Source of the DNA: Saccoglossus kowalevskii
Lineage: Eukaryota; Hemichordata; Enteropneusta; Harrimaniidae
Reading direction: 5' to 3'
Assembly (NCBI RefSeq): GCF_000003605.2
Contig: NW_003144206.1
Location: 1 to 43,515, forward strand
DNA: 43,515 nucleotides
This document shows positions 12,853 through 26,996 of the stretch, one piece after another (position 1 is the stretch's first letter; every line of letters starts with the position of its first letter). A model generated the notes under the pieces. The model searched no databases and was not told the origin of the DNA. It saw only the letters and a program-made list of their open reading frames with translations. The position numbers and the translations under genes are program-made.

Positions 12853-14677
12853 ACCAGCACCATTTACACAGATTACACTATAAGAGTGCCATTTACAGAT
12901 TACACTATAAGAGTGCCATTTACGCCAAGATCACTATTTACACTATGGTTACACTATAAGAGCACCATTTACACAGATTACACTATAAGAGTGCCATTTA
13001 CACCAAGATCACTATTTACACTATGGTTGCACTATAAGAGCACCATTTACACAGATTACACTATAAGAGTGCCATTTACACCAAGATCACTATTTACATT
13101 ATGATTACACTATAAGAGCACCATTTACACAGATTACACTATAGGAGTGCCATTTACGCCAAGATCACTATTTACACTATGATTACACTATAAGAGTGCC
13201 ATTTACACAGATTACACTATAAGAGTGCCATTTACACTATGGTTACACTATAAGAGCACCATTTACACAGATTACACTATAAGAGTGCCATTTATACAGA
13301 TGACACTATAAGAGTGCCATTTACAGCAAGATCACTATTTACACTATGATTACACTATAAGAGCACCATTTACACAGATTACACTACAAGAGTGCCATTT
13401 ACAGATTACACTATAAGAGTGCCATTTACAGCAAGATCACTATTTACACTATGGTTACACTATAAGAGCACCATTTACACAGATTACACTATAAGACTGC
13501 CATTTACGCCAAGATCACTATTTACACTATGGTTACACTATAAGAGCACCATTTACACAGATTACACTATAAGAGTGCCATTTACAGCAAGATCACTATT
13601 TACATTATGGTTACACTATAAGAGCACCATTTACACAGATTACACTATAAGAGCGCCATTTACAGCAAGATCACTATTTACACTATGGTTACACTATAAG
13701 AGCACCATTTACACAGATTACACTATAAGAGTGCCATTTACGCCAAGATCACCATTTACACTATGGTTATACTATAAGAGCACCATTTACACAGATTACA
13801 CTATAAGAGTGCCATTTACAGATTACACTATAAGAGTGCCATTTACGCCAAGATCACTATTTACACTATGGTTACACTATAAGAGCACCATTTACACAGA
13901 TTACACTATAAGAGTGCCATTTACACAGATTACACTATAAGAGTGCCATTTACAGATTACACTATAAGAGTGCCATTTACAGCAAGATCACTATTTACAC
14001 TATTGTTACACTATAAGAGCACCATTTACACAGATTACACTATAAGAGTGCCATTTACGCCAAGATCACTATTTACACTATGGTTACACTATAAGAGCAC
14101 CATTTACACAGATTACACTATAAGAGTGCCATTTACGCCAAGATCACTATTTACATTATGGTTTACACTATAAGAGCACCATTTACACAGATTACACTAT
14201 AAGAGCGCCATTTACAGCAAGATCACTATTTACACTATGGTTACACTATAAGAGCACCATTTACACAGATTACACTATAAGAGTGCCATTTACGTCAAGA
14301 TCACCATTTACACTATGGTTATACTATAAGAGCACCATTTACACAGATTACACTATAAGAGTGCCATTTACAGATTACACTATAAGAGTGCCATTTACGC
14401 CAAGATCACTATTTACACTATGGTTACACTATAAGAGCACCATTTACACAGATTACACTATAAGAGTGCCATTTACACAGATTACACTATAAGAGTGCCA
14501 TTTACAGATTACACTATAAGAGTGCCATTTACAGCAAGATCACTATTTACACTATGGTTACACTATAAGAGCACCATTTACACAGATTACACTATAAGAG
14601 TGCCATTTACACAGATTACACTATAAGAGTGCCATTTACGCCAAGATCACTATTTACACTATGGTTACACCATTTAC
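12853..14677. repeat. Junction-bounded segment, 1,825 bp
   Basis: Marker at 13296, spacing 443. From 12886 to about 13510 it is collinear with 1345-1970 (offset 11,541) and 31357-31980 (offset 18,471), sharing ttacattatgatt, ctataggag, ctacaagag and ataagactgcc. From 13943 it matches 34294 onward (ctattgttac, acgtcaagatcacc). The offset steps by one because of an extra T in atggtttacac near 14162. Confidence 0.75.
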
Positions 14678-16059
14678 ACCAGCACCATTTACACAGATTA
14701 CACTATAAGAGTGCCATTTACAGATTACACTATAAGAGTGCCATTTACGCCAAGATCACTATTTACACTATGGTTACACTATAAGAGCACCATTTACACA
14801 GATTACACTATAAGAGTGCCATTTACACCAAGATCACTATTTACACTATGGTTGCACTATAAGAGCACCATTTACACAGATTACACTATAAGAGTGCCAT
14901 TTACACCAAGATCACTATTTACATTATGATTACACTATAAGAGCACCATTTACACAGATTACACTATAGGAGTGCCATTTACGCCAAGATCACTATTTAC
15001 ACTATGATTACACTATAAGAGTGCCATTTACACAGATTACACTATAAGAGTGCCATTTACACTATGGTTACACTATAAGAGCACCATTTACACAGATTAC
15101 ACTATAAGAGTGCCATTTATACAGATGACACTATAAGAGTGCCATTTACAGCAAGATCACTATTTACACTATGGTTACACTATAAGAGCACCATTTACAC
15201 AGATTACACTATAAGAGTGCCATTTACAGATTACACTATAAGAGTGCCATTTACAGCAAGATCACTATTTACACTATGGTTACACTATAAGAGCACCATT
15301 TACACAGATTACACTATAAGAGTGCCATTTACGCCAAGATCACTATTTACATTATGGTTACACTATAAGAGCACCATTTACACAGATTACACTATAAGAG
15401 CGCCATTTACAGCAAGATCACTATTTACACTATGGTTACACTATAAGAGCACCATTTACACAGATTACACTATAAGAGTGCCATTTACGCCAAGATCACC
15501 ATTTACACTATGGTTATACTATAAGAGCACCATTTACACAGATTACACTATAAGAGTGCCATTTACGCCAAGATCACCATTTACACTATGGTTATACTAT
15601 AAGAGCACCATTTACACAGATTACACTATAAGAGTGCCATTTACAGATTACACTATAAGAGTGCCATTTACGCCAAGATCACTATTTACACTATGGTTAC
15701 ACTATAAGAGCACCATTTACACAGATTACACTATAAGAGTGCCATTTACACAGATTACACTATAAGAGTGCCATTTACGCCAAGATCACTATTTACACTA
15801 TGGTTACACTATAAGAGCACCATTTACACAAATTACACTATAAGAGTGCCATTTACACAGATTACACTATAAGAGCACCATTTACACAGATTACACTATA
15901 AGAGTGCCATTTACAGCAAGATCACTATTTACACTATGGTTACACTATAAGAGCACCATTTACACAGATTACACTATAAGAGCACCATTTACACAGATTA
16001 CACTATAAGAGTGCCATTTACGCCAAGATCACTATTTTCACTATGGTTACACCATTTAC
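14678..16059. repeat. Junction-bounded segment, 1,382 bp
   Basis: A regular unit: junction, 27-bp piece, three 78-bp units ending in ttacattatgatt, ctataggag, marker at 15121 (spacing 443), a run of 78-bp units with one agagcgcc, then single 29-bp pieces up to the next junction. It contains a doubled ggttatactataag unit (about 15490-15610). Its length equals that of the segment at 36461. The end carries actattttcac for actatttacac. Confidence 0.78.
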
Positions 16060-18674
16060 ACCAGCACCATTTACACAGATTACACTATAAGAGTGGCATT
16101 TACAGATTACACTATAAGAGTGGCATTTACGCCAAGATCACTATTTACACTATGGTTACACTATAAGAGCACTATTTACACAGATTGCACTATAAAGAGT
16201 GCCATTTACACCAAGATCACTATTTACACTATGGTTGCACTATAAGAGTGCCATTTACACAGATTACACTATAAGAGTGCCATTTAGAGCAAGATCACTA
16301 TTTACACTATGGTTGCACTATAAGAGCACCATTTACACAGATTACACTATAAGAGTGCCATTTACAGCAAGATCACTATTTACACTATGGTTACACTATA
16401 AGAGCACCATTTACACAGATTACACTATAAGAGTGCCATTTACACCAAGATCACTATTTACAATATGGTTACACTATAAGAGCACCATTTACACAGATTA
16501 CACTATAAGAGTGCCAAGATCACTATTTACACTATGGTTACACTATAAGAGTGCCAAGATCACCATTTACACAGATTACACTATAAGAGTGCCATTTACA
16601 CAGATTACACTATAAGAGTGCCATTTACACCAAGATCACTATTTACACTATGATTACACTAAGAGTGCCATTTACACAGATTACACTATAAGAGTGCCAT
16701 TTACACTATGGTTACACTATAAGAGCACCATTTACACAGATTACACTATAAGAGTGCCATTTACGCCAAGATCACTATTTACACTATGGTTACACTATCA
16801 GAGCACCATTTACACAGATTACACTATAAGAGTGCCATTTACACAGATTACACTATAAGAGTGCCATTTATACAGATTACACTATCAGAGTGCCATTTAC
16901 AGCAAGATCACTATTTACACTATGGTTACACTATAAGAGCACCATTTACACAGATTACACTTTAAGAGTGCCATTTACAGATTACACTATATGAGTGCCA
17001 TTTACGCCAAGATCACTATATACACTATGGTTACACTGTAAGAGCACCATTTACACTGATTACACTATAAGAGTGCCATTTACGCCAAGATCACTATTTA
17101 CACTATGGTTACACTATAAGAGCACCATTTACACAGATTACACTATAAGAATGCTATTTACAGATTACACTATAAGAGTGCCATTTACGCCAAGATCACT
17201 ATTTACACTATGGTTACACTATAAGAGCACCATTTACACAGATTACACTATAAGAGTGCCATTTACGCCAAAATCACTATTTACATTATGGTTACACTAT
17301 AAGAGCACCATTTACACAGATTACACTATAAGAGCGCCATTTACAGCAAGATCACTATTTACACTATGGTTACACTATAAGAGCACCATTTACACAGATT
17401 ACACTATAAGAGTGCCATTTACGCCAAGATCACTATTTACACTATGGTTACACTATAAGAGCACTATTTACGCAGATTACACTATAAGAGTGCGATTTAC
17501 ACAGATTACACTATAAGAGTGCCATTTAGAGCAAGATCACTATATACACTATGGTTACACTATAAGAGCACCATTTACACAGATTACACTATAAGAGTGC
17601 CATTTACGCCAAGATCACTATTTACATTATGGTTACACTATATGAGCACCATTTACACAGATTACACTATAAGAGTGCCATTTACAGATTACACTATAAG
17701 AGTGCTATTTACGCCAAGATCACTATTTACACTATGGTTACACTATAAGAGCACCATTTACACAGATTACACTATAAGAGTGCCATTTACAGCAAGATCA
17801 CTATTTACACTATGGTTACACTATAAGAGCACCATTTACACAGATTACACTATAAGAGTGCCATTTACACCAAGATCACCATTTACACTATGGTTGCACT
17901 ATAAGAGCACCATTTACACAGATTACACTATAAGAGTGCCATTTACAGCAAGATCACTATTTACACTATGGTTGCACTATAAGAGCACCATTTACACAGA
18001 TTACACTATAAGAGTGCCATTTACAGCAAGATCACTATTTACACTATGGTTACACTATAAGAGCACCATTTACACAGATTACACTATAAGAGTGCCATTT
18101 ACACCAAGATCACTATTTACAATATGGTTACACTATAAGAGCACCATTTACACAGATTACACTATAAGTAGTGCCATTTACGCCAAGATCACCATTTACA
18201 CTATGGTTATACTATAAGAGCACCATTTACACAGACTACACTATAAGAGTGCCATTTACAGATTACACTATAAGAGTGCCATTTACGCCACGACCACTAT
18301 TTACACTATGGTTACACTATAAGAGCACCAGTTACACAGATTACACTATAAGAGTGCCATTTACACAGATTACACTATAAGAGTGCCATTTACGCCAAGA
18401 TCACTATTTACACTATGGTTACACTATAAGAGCACCATTTACACAGATTACACTATAAGAGCACCATTTACACAGATTACACTATAAGAGCACCATTTAC
18501 ACAGATTACACTATAAGAGTGCCATTTACAGCAAGATCACTATTTACACTATGGTTACACTATAAGAGCACCATTTACACAGATTACACTATAAGAGCAC
18601 CATTTACACAGATTACACTATAAGAGTGCCATTTACGCCAAGATCACTATTTACACTATGGTTACACTATTTAC
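16060..18674. repeat. Junction-bounded segment, 2,615 bp
   Basis: Opens with agagtggcattt twice and a one-base insertion (ctataaagagtgcc near 16195). It then enters A+D composite copy 5 and two ggttgcac/acagcaag units resembling 11270-11400. There is no atttatacagatgacac marker. An irregular actataagtagtgcc near 18168 joins it to a ggttatactataag unit. Confidence 0.72.
16344..17800. repeat. A+D composite, copy 5
   Basis: Block A is offset 5,007 from copy 4 (11507 to 16514, 11947 to 16954, 12147 to 17154). The D-like part matches copy 3 at an offset of 6,873 (10646 to 17519), including gcgatttac and ctatatacactatgg. Upstream the offset is 7,056, so the two copies differ by one 183-bp module. 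Private changes include ctatatgagtgcc near 16990 and ataagaatgctattt near 17150. Confidence 0.78.
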
Positions 18675-21278
18675 ACCAGCACCATTTACACAGATTACAC
18701 TATAAGAGTGCCATTTACAGATTACACTATAAGAGTGCCATTTACGCCAAGATCACTATTTACACCATGGTTACGCTATAAGAGCACCATTTACACAGAT
18801 TACACTATAAGAGTGCCATTTACACCAAGATCACTATTTACACTATGGTTGCACTATAAGAGCACCATTTACACAGATTACACTATAAGAGTGCCATTTA
18901 CACCAAGATCACTATTTACACTATGATTACACTATAAGAGCACCATTTACACAGATTACACTATAAGAGTGCCATTTACGCCAAGATCACTATTTACACT
19001 ATGATTACACTATAAGAGTGCCATTTACACAGATTACACTATAAGAGTGCCATTCACACTATGGTTACACTATAAGAGCACCATTTACACAGATTACACT
19101 ATAAGAGTGCCATTTATACAGATGACACTATAAGAGTGCCATTTACAGCAAGATCACTATTTACACTATGGTTACACTATAAGAGCACCATTTACACAGA
19201 TTACACTATAAGAGTGCCATTTACAGATTACACTATAAGAGTGCCATTTACAGCAAGATCACTATTTACACTATGGTTACACTATAAGAGCACCATTTAC
19301 ACAGATTACACTATAAGAGTGCCATTTACGCCAAGATCACTATTTACACTATGGTTACACTATAAGAGCACCATTTACACAGATTACACTATAAGAGTGC
19401 CATTTACGCCAAGATCACTATTTACATTATGGTTACACTATAAGAGCACCATTTACACAGATTACACTATAAGAGCGCAATTTACAGCAAGATCACTATT
19501 TACACTATGGTTATACTATAAGAGCACCATTTACACAGATTACACTATAAGAGTGCCATTTACAGATTACACTATAAGAGTGCCATTTACGCCAAGATCA
19601 CTATTTACACTATGGTTACACTATAAGAGCACCATTTACACAGATTACACTATAAGAGTGCCATTTACACCAAGAATCACTATTTACAATATGGTTACAC
19701 TATAAGAACACCATTTACACAGATTACACTATAAGAGTGCCATTTACGCCAAGATCACTATTTACACTATTGGTTACACTATAAGAGCACCATTTACACA
19801 GATTACACTATAAGAGTGCTATTTACAGATTACACTATAAGAGTGCCATTTACGCCAAGATCACTATTTACACCATGGTTACACTATAAGAGCACCATTT
19901 ACACAGATTACACTATAAGAGTGCCATTTACGCCAAAATCACTATTTACATTATGGTTACACTATAAGAGCACCATTTACACAGATTACACTATAAGAGC
20001 GCCATTTACAGCAAGATCACTATTTACACTATGGTTACACTATAAGAGCAACATTTACACAGATTACACTATAAGAGTGCTATTTACAGATTACACTATA
20101 AGAGTGCCATTTACGCCAAGATCACTATTTACACTATGGTTACACTATAAGAGCACCATTTACACAGATTACACTATAAGAGTGCCATTTACGCCAAGAT
20201 CACTATTTACATTATGGTTACACTCTAAGAGCACCATTTACACAGATTACACTATAAGAGTGCCATTTACAGCAAGATCACTATTTACACTATGGTTACA
20301 CTATAAGAGCACCATTTACACAGATTACACTATAAGAGTGCCATTTACGCCAATATCACTATTTACACTATGGTTACACTATAAGAGCACCATTTACGCA
20401 GATTACACTATAAGAGTGCCATTTACACAGATTACACTATAAGAGTGCCATTTAGAGCAAGATCACTATTTGCACTATGGTTACACTATAAGAGCACCAT
20501 TTACACAGATTACACTATAAGAGTGCCATTTACGCCAAGATCACTATTTACATTATGGTTACACTATAAGAGCACCGTTTACACAGATTACACTATAAGA
20601 GTGCCATTTACAGATTGCACTATAAGAGTGCCATTTACGCCAAGATCACTATTTACACTATGGTTGCACTATAAGAGCACCATTTACACAGATTACACTA
20701 TAAGAGTGCCATTTACAGCAAGATCACTATTTACACTATGGTTACACTATAAGAGCACCATTTACACAGATTACACTATAAGAGTGCCATTTACGCCAAG
20801 ATCACTATTTACACTATGGTTACACTATAAGAGCACCATTTACACAGATTACACTATAAGAGTGCCATTTACACCAAGATCACTATTTACATTATGGTTA
20901 CACTATAAGAGCACCATTTACACAGATTACACTATAAGAGCGCCATTTACAGCAAGATCACTATTTACACTATGGTTACACTATAAGAGCACCATTTACA
21001 CAGATTACACTATAAGAGTGCCATTTACGCCAAGATCACCATTTACACTATGGTTATACTATAAGAGCACCATTTACACAGATTACACTATAAGAGTGCC
21101 ATTTACAGATTACACTATCAGAGTGCCATTTACGCCAAGATCACTATTTACACTATGGTTACACTATAAGAGCACCATTTACACAGATTACACTATAAGA
21201 GTGCCATTTACACAGATTACACTATAAGAGTGCCATTTACGCCAAGATCACTATTTACACTATGGTTACACCATTTAC
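18675..21278. repeat. Junction-bounded segment, 2,604 bp, opened by a variant junction
   Basis: The opening junction reads ggttacactatttacacc, with T in place of C. Marker at 19118, spacing 443. The early units share tttacaccatgg and gccattcacac with the segment at 26997. Block D is embedded at 19800-20640, followed by a standard run with agagcgcc and ggttatac units. Confidence 0.75.
19800..20640. repeat. Block D, copy at 19.8 kb (no block A)
   Basis: Carries gctatttacag at 19818, tttacaccatgg at 19867, caaaatcac, agagcgcc, agagcaacattt, ttacactctaag, catttagagc and tttgcactatgg (20469). It matches 2959-3720 at a constant offset of 16,908. It is the rightmost block D found. No block A lies directly upstream. 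Single-base insertions sit just before it (caagaatcac near 19675, ctattggtt near 19770). Confidence 0.8.
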
Positions 21279-23195
21279 ACCAGCACCATTTACACAGATT
21301 ACACTATAAGAGTGCCATTTACAGATTACACTATAAGAGTGCCATTTACGCCAAGATCACTATTTACACTATGGTTACACTATAAGAGCACCATTTACAC
21401 AGATTACACTATAAGAGTGCCATTTACACCAAGATCACTATTTACACTATGGTTACACTATAAGAGCACCATTTACACAGATTACACTATAAGAGTGCTA
21501 TTTACACCAAGATCACTATTTACACTATGGTTGCACTATAAGAGCACCATTTACACAGATTACACTATAGGAGGGCCATTTACGCCAAGATCACTATTTA
21601 CACTATGATTACACTATTAGAGTGCCATTTACACAGATTACACTATAAGAGTGCCATTTACACTATGGTTACACTATAAGAGCACCATTTACACAGATTA
21701 CACTATAAGAGTGCCATTTATACAGATGACACTATAAGAGTGCCATTTACAGCAAGATCACTATTTACACTATGGTTACACTATAAGAGCACCATTTACA
21801 CAGATTACACTATAAGAGTGCCATTTACAGATTACACTATAAGAGTGCCATTTACACCAAGATCACCATTTACACTATGGTTGCACTATAAGAGCACCAT
21901 TTACACAGATTACACTATAAGAGTGCCATTTACAGCAAGATCACTATTTACACTATGATTACACTATAAGAGCACCATTTACACAGATTACACTATAGGA
22001 GTGCCATTTACGCCAAGATCACTATTTACACTATGATTACACTATTAGAGTGCCATTTACACAGATTACACTATAAGAGTGCCATTTACACTATGGTTAC
22101 ACTATAAGAGCACCATTTACACAGATTACACTATAAGAGTGCCATTTATACAGATGACACTATAAGAGTGCCATTTACAGCAAGATCACTATTTACACTA
22201 TGGTTACACTATAAGAGCACCATTTACACAGATTACACTATAAGAGTGCCATTTACAGATTACACTATAAGAGTGCCATTTACAGCAAGATCACTATTTA
22301 CACTATGGTTACACTATAAGAGCACCATTTACACAGATTACACTATAAGAGTGCCATTTACGCCAAGATCACTATTTACACTATGGTTACACTATAAGAG
22401 CACCATTTACACAGATTACACTATAAGAGTGCCATTTACGCCAAGATCACTATTTACATTATGGTTACACTATAAGAGCACCATTTACACAGATTACACT
22501 ATAAGAGCGCCATTTACAGCAAGATCACTATTTACACTATGGTTACACTATAAGAGTACCATTTACACAGATTACACTATAAGAGTGCCATTTACGCCAA
22601 GATCACTATTTACATTATGGTTACACTATAAGAGCACCATTTACACAGATTACATTATAAGAGCACCATTTACACAGATTACACTATAAGAGTGCCATTT
22701 ACGCCAAGATCACCATTTACACTATGGTTATACTATAAGAGCACCATTTACACAGATTACACTATAAGAGTGCCATTTACAGATTACACTATAAGAGTGC
22801 CATTTACGCCAAGATCACTATTTACACTATGGTTACACTATAAGAGCACCATTTACACAGATTACACTATAACAGTGCCATTTACACAGATTACACTATA
22901 AGAGTGCCATTTACGCCAAGATCACTATTTACACTATGGTTACACTATAAGAGCACCATTTACACAGATTACACTATAAGAGTGCCATTTACACAGATTA
23001 CACTATAAGAGCACCATTTACACAGATTACACTATAAGAGTGCCATTTACAGCAAGATCACTATTTACACTATGTTTACACTATAAGAGCACCATTTACA
23101 CAGATTACACTATAAGAGCACCATTTACACAGATTACACTATAAGAGTGCCATTTACGCCAAGATCACTATTTACACTATGGTTACACCATTTAC
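21279..23195. repeat. Junction-bounded segment, 1,917 bp
   Basis: Markers at 21722 (spacing 443) and again at 22150, 428 bp later, so part of the unit is duplicated internally. Both parts carry ctattagagtgcc (about 21615 and 22040). The first aacagtgcc variant of the right half appears at 22871, and a ctatgtttacac variant near 23073. Confidence 0.75.
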
Positions 23196-24499
23196 ACCAG
23201 CACCATTTACACAGATTACACTATAAGAGTGCCATTTACAGATTACACTATAAGAGTGCCATTTACGCCAAGATCACTATTTACACTATGGTTACACTAT
23301 AAGAGCACCATTTACACAGATTACACTATAAGAGTGCCATTTACACCAAGATCACTATTTACACTATGGTTACACTATAAGAGCACCATTTACACAGATT
23401 ACACTATAAGAGTGCCATTTACGCCAAGATCACTATTTACACTATGATTACACTATAAGAGTGCCATTTACACAGATTACACTATAAGAGTGCCATTTAC
23501 ACTATGGTTACACTATAAGAGCACCATTTACACAGATTACACTATAAGAGTGCCATTTATACAGATGACACTATAAGAGTGCCATTTACAGCAAGATCAC
23601 TATTTACACTATGGTTACACTATAAGAGCACCATTTACACAGATTACACTATAAGAGTGCCATTTACAGATTACACTATAAGAGTGCCATTTACAGCAAG
23701 ATCACTATTTACACTATGGTTACACTATAAGAGCACCATTTACACAGATTACACTATAAGAGTGCCATTTACGCCAAGATCACTATTTACATTATGGTTA
23801 CACTATAAGAGCACCATTTACACAGATTACACTATAAGAGTGCCATTTACGCCAAGATCACTATTTACATTATGGTTACACTATAAGAGAACCATTTACA
23901 CAGATTACACTATAAGAGCGCCATTTACAGCAAGATCACTATTTACACTATGGTTACACTATAAGAGCACCATTTACACAGATTACACTATAAGAGTGCC
24001 ATTTACGCCAAGATCACCATTTACACTATGGTTATACTATAAGAGCACCATTTACACAGATTACACTATAAGAGTGCCATTTACAGATTACACTATAAGA
24101 GTGCCATTTACGCCAAGATCACTATTTACACTATGGTTACACTATAAGAGCACCATTTACACAGATTACACTATAACAGTGCCATTTACACAGATTACAC
24201 TATAAGAGTGCCATTTACGCCAAGATCACTATTTACACTGTGGTTACACTATAAGAGCACCATTTACACAGATTACACTATAAGAGTGCCATTTACACAG
24301 ATTACACTATAAGAGCACCATTTACACAGATTACACTATAAGAGTGCCATTTACAGCAAGATCACTATTTACACTATGTTTACACTATAAGAGCACCATT
24401 TACACAGATTACACTATAAGAGCACCATTTACACAGATTACACTATAAGAGTGCCATTTACGCCAAGATCACTATTTACACTATGGTTACACCATTTAC
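23196..24499. repeat. Junction-bounded segment, 1,304 bp
   Basis: Marker at 23561, the 365 spacing class. Ordered private variants are agagaacc (about 23886), agagcgcc, ggttatac, aacagtgcc (24175) and ctatgtttac. The aacagtgcc variant lies exactly 1,304 bp after the one in the previous segment, so the copies are in register. Confidence 0.8.
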
Positions 24500-25770
24500 A
24501 CCAGCACCATTTACACAGATTACACTATAAGAGTGCCATTTACAGATTACACTATAAGAGTGCCATTTACAGCAAGATCACTATTTACACTATGGTTACA
24601 CTATAAGAGCACCATTTACACAGATTACACTATAAGAGTGCCATTTACGCCAAGATCACTATTTACACTATGGTTACACTATAAGAGCACCATTTACACA
24701 GATTACACTATAAGAGTGCCATTTACGCCAAGATCACTATTTACATTATGGTTACACTATAAGAGCACCATTTACACAGATTACACTATAAGAGCGCAAT
24801 TTACAGCAAGATCACTATTTACACTATGGTTATACTATAAGAGCACCATTTACACAGATTACACTATAAGAGTGCCATTTACAGATTACACTATAAGAGT
24901 GCCATTTACGCCAAGATCACTATTTACACTATGGTTACACTATAAGAGCACCATTTACACAGATTACACTATAAGAGTGCCATTTATACAGATTACACTA
25001 TAAGAGTGCCATTTACAGATTACACTATAAGAGTGCCATTTACAGCAAGATCACTATTTACACTATGGTTACACTATAAGAGCACCATTTACACAGATTA
25101 CACTATAAGAGTGCCATTTACGCCAAGATCACTATTTACATTATGGTTACACTATAAGAGAACCATTTACACAGATTACACTATAAGAGCGCCATTTACA
25201 GCAAGATCACTATTTACACTATGGTTACACTATAAGAGCACCATTTACACAGATTACACTATAAGAGTGCCATTTACGCCAAGATCACCATTTACACTAT
25301 GGTTATACTATAAGAGCACCATTTACACAGATTACACTATAAGAGTGCCATTTACAGATTACACTATAAGAGTGCCATTTACGCCAAGATCACTATTTAC
25401 ACTATGGTTACACTATAAGAGCACCATTTACACAGATTACACTATAACAGTGCCATTTACACAGATTACACTATAAGAGTGCCATTTACGCCAAGATCAC
25501 TATTTACACTATGGTTACACTATAAGAGCACCATTTACACAGATTACACTATAAGAGTGCCATTTACACAGATTACACTATAAGAGCACCATTTACACAG
25601 ATTACACTATAAGAGTGCCATTTACAGCAAGATCACTATTTACACTATGTTTACACTATAAGAGCACCATTTACACAGATTACACTATAAGAGCACCATT
25701 TACACAGATTACACTATAAGAGTGCCATTTACGCCAAGATCACTATTTACACTATGGTTACACCATTTAC
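24500..25770. repeat. Junction-bounded segment, 1,271 bp
   Basis: The part with the atttatacagatgacac marker is replaced by a run opening with acagcaag and containing agagcgcaattt (about 24790), then a second run from 25006 with agagaacc, agagcgcc, ggttatac and aacagtgcc (25446). The block from 25006 recurs at 28087 and at 42666. Confidence 0.78.
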
Positions 25771-26996
25771 ACCAGCACCATTTACACAGATTACACTATA
25801 AGAGTGCCATTTACAGATTACACTATAAGAGTGCCATTTACGCCAAGATCACTATTTACACTATGGTTACACTATAAGAGCACCATTTACACAGATTACA
25901 CTATAAGAGTGCCATTTACACCAAGATCACTATTTACACTATGGTTACACTATAAGAGCACCATTTACACAGATTACACTATAAGAGTGCCATTTACGCC
26001 AAGATCACTATTTACACTATGATTACACTATAAGAGTGCCATTTACACAGATTACACTATAAGAGTGCCATTTACACTATGGTTACACTATAAGAGCACC
26101 ATTTACACAGATTACACTATAAGAGTGCCATTTATACAGATGACACTATAAGAGTGCCATTTACAGCAAGATCACTATTTACACTATGGTTACACTATAA
26201 GAGCACCATTTACACAGATTACACTATAAGAGTGCCATTTACAGATTACACTATAAGAGTGCCATTTACAGCAAGATCACTATTTACACTATGGTTACAC
26301 TATAAGAGCACCATTTACACAGATTACACTATAAGAGTGCCATTTACGCCAAGATCACTATTTACATTATGGTTACACTATAAGAGCACTATTTACACAG
26401 ATTACACTATAAGAGCGCCATTTACAGCAAGATCACTATTTACACTATGGTTACACTATAAGAGCACCATTTACACAGATTACACTATAAGAGTGCCATT
26501 TACGCCAAGATCACCATTTACACTATGGTTATACTATAAGAGCACCATTTACACAGATTACACTATAAGAGTGCCATTTACAGATTACACTATAAGAGTG
26601 CCATTTACGCCACGATCACTATTTACACTATGGTTACACTATAAGAGCACCAGTTACACAGATTACACTATAAGAGTGCCATTTACACAGATTACACTAT
26701 AAGAGTGCCATTTACGCCAAGATCACTATTTACACTATGGTTACACTATAAGAGCACCATTTACACAGATTACACTATAAGAGTGCCATTTACACAGATT
26801 ACACTATAAGAGCACCATTTACACAGATTACACTATAAGAGTGCCATTTACAGCAAGATCACTATTTACACTATGGTTACACTATAAGAGCACCATTTAC
26901 ACAGATTACACTATAAGAGCACCATTTACACAGATTACACTATAAGAGTGCCATTTACGCCAAGATCACTATTTACACTATGGTTACACCATTTAC
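25771..26996. repeat. Junction-bounded segment, 1,226 bp
   Basis: Marker at 26136, spacing 365. A regular unit with agagcgcc, ggttatac and two private changes, acgccacgatcac and agcaccagttac (about 26610-26655). The last two also occur near 18290-18330 in the form acgccacgaccac. Confidence 0.8.
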
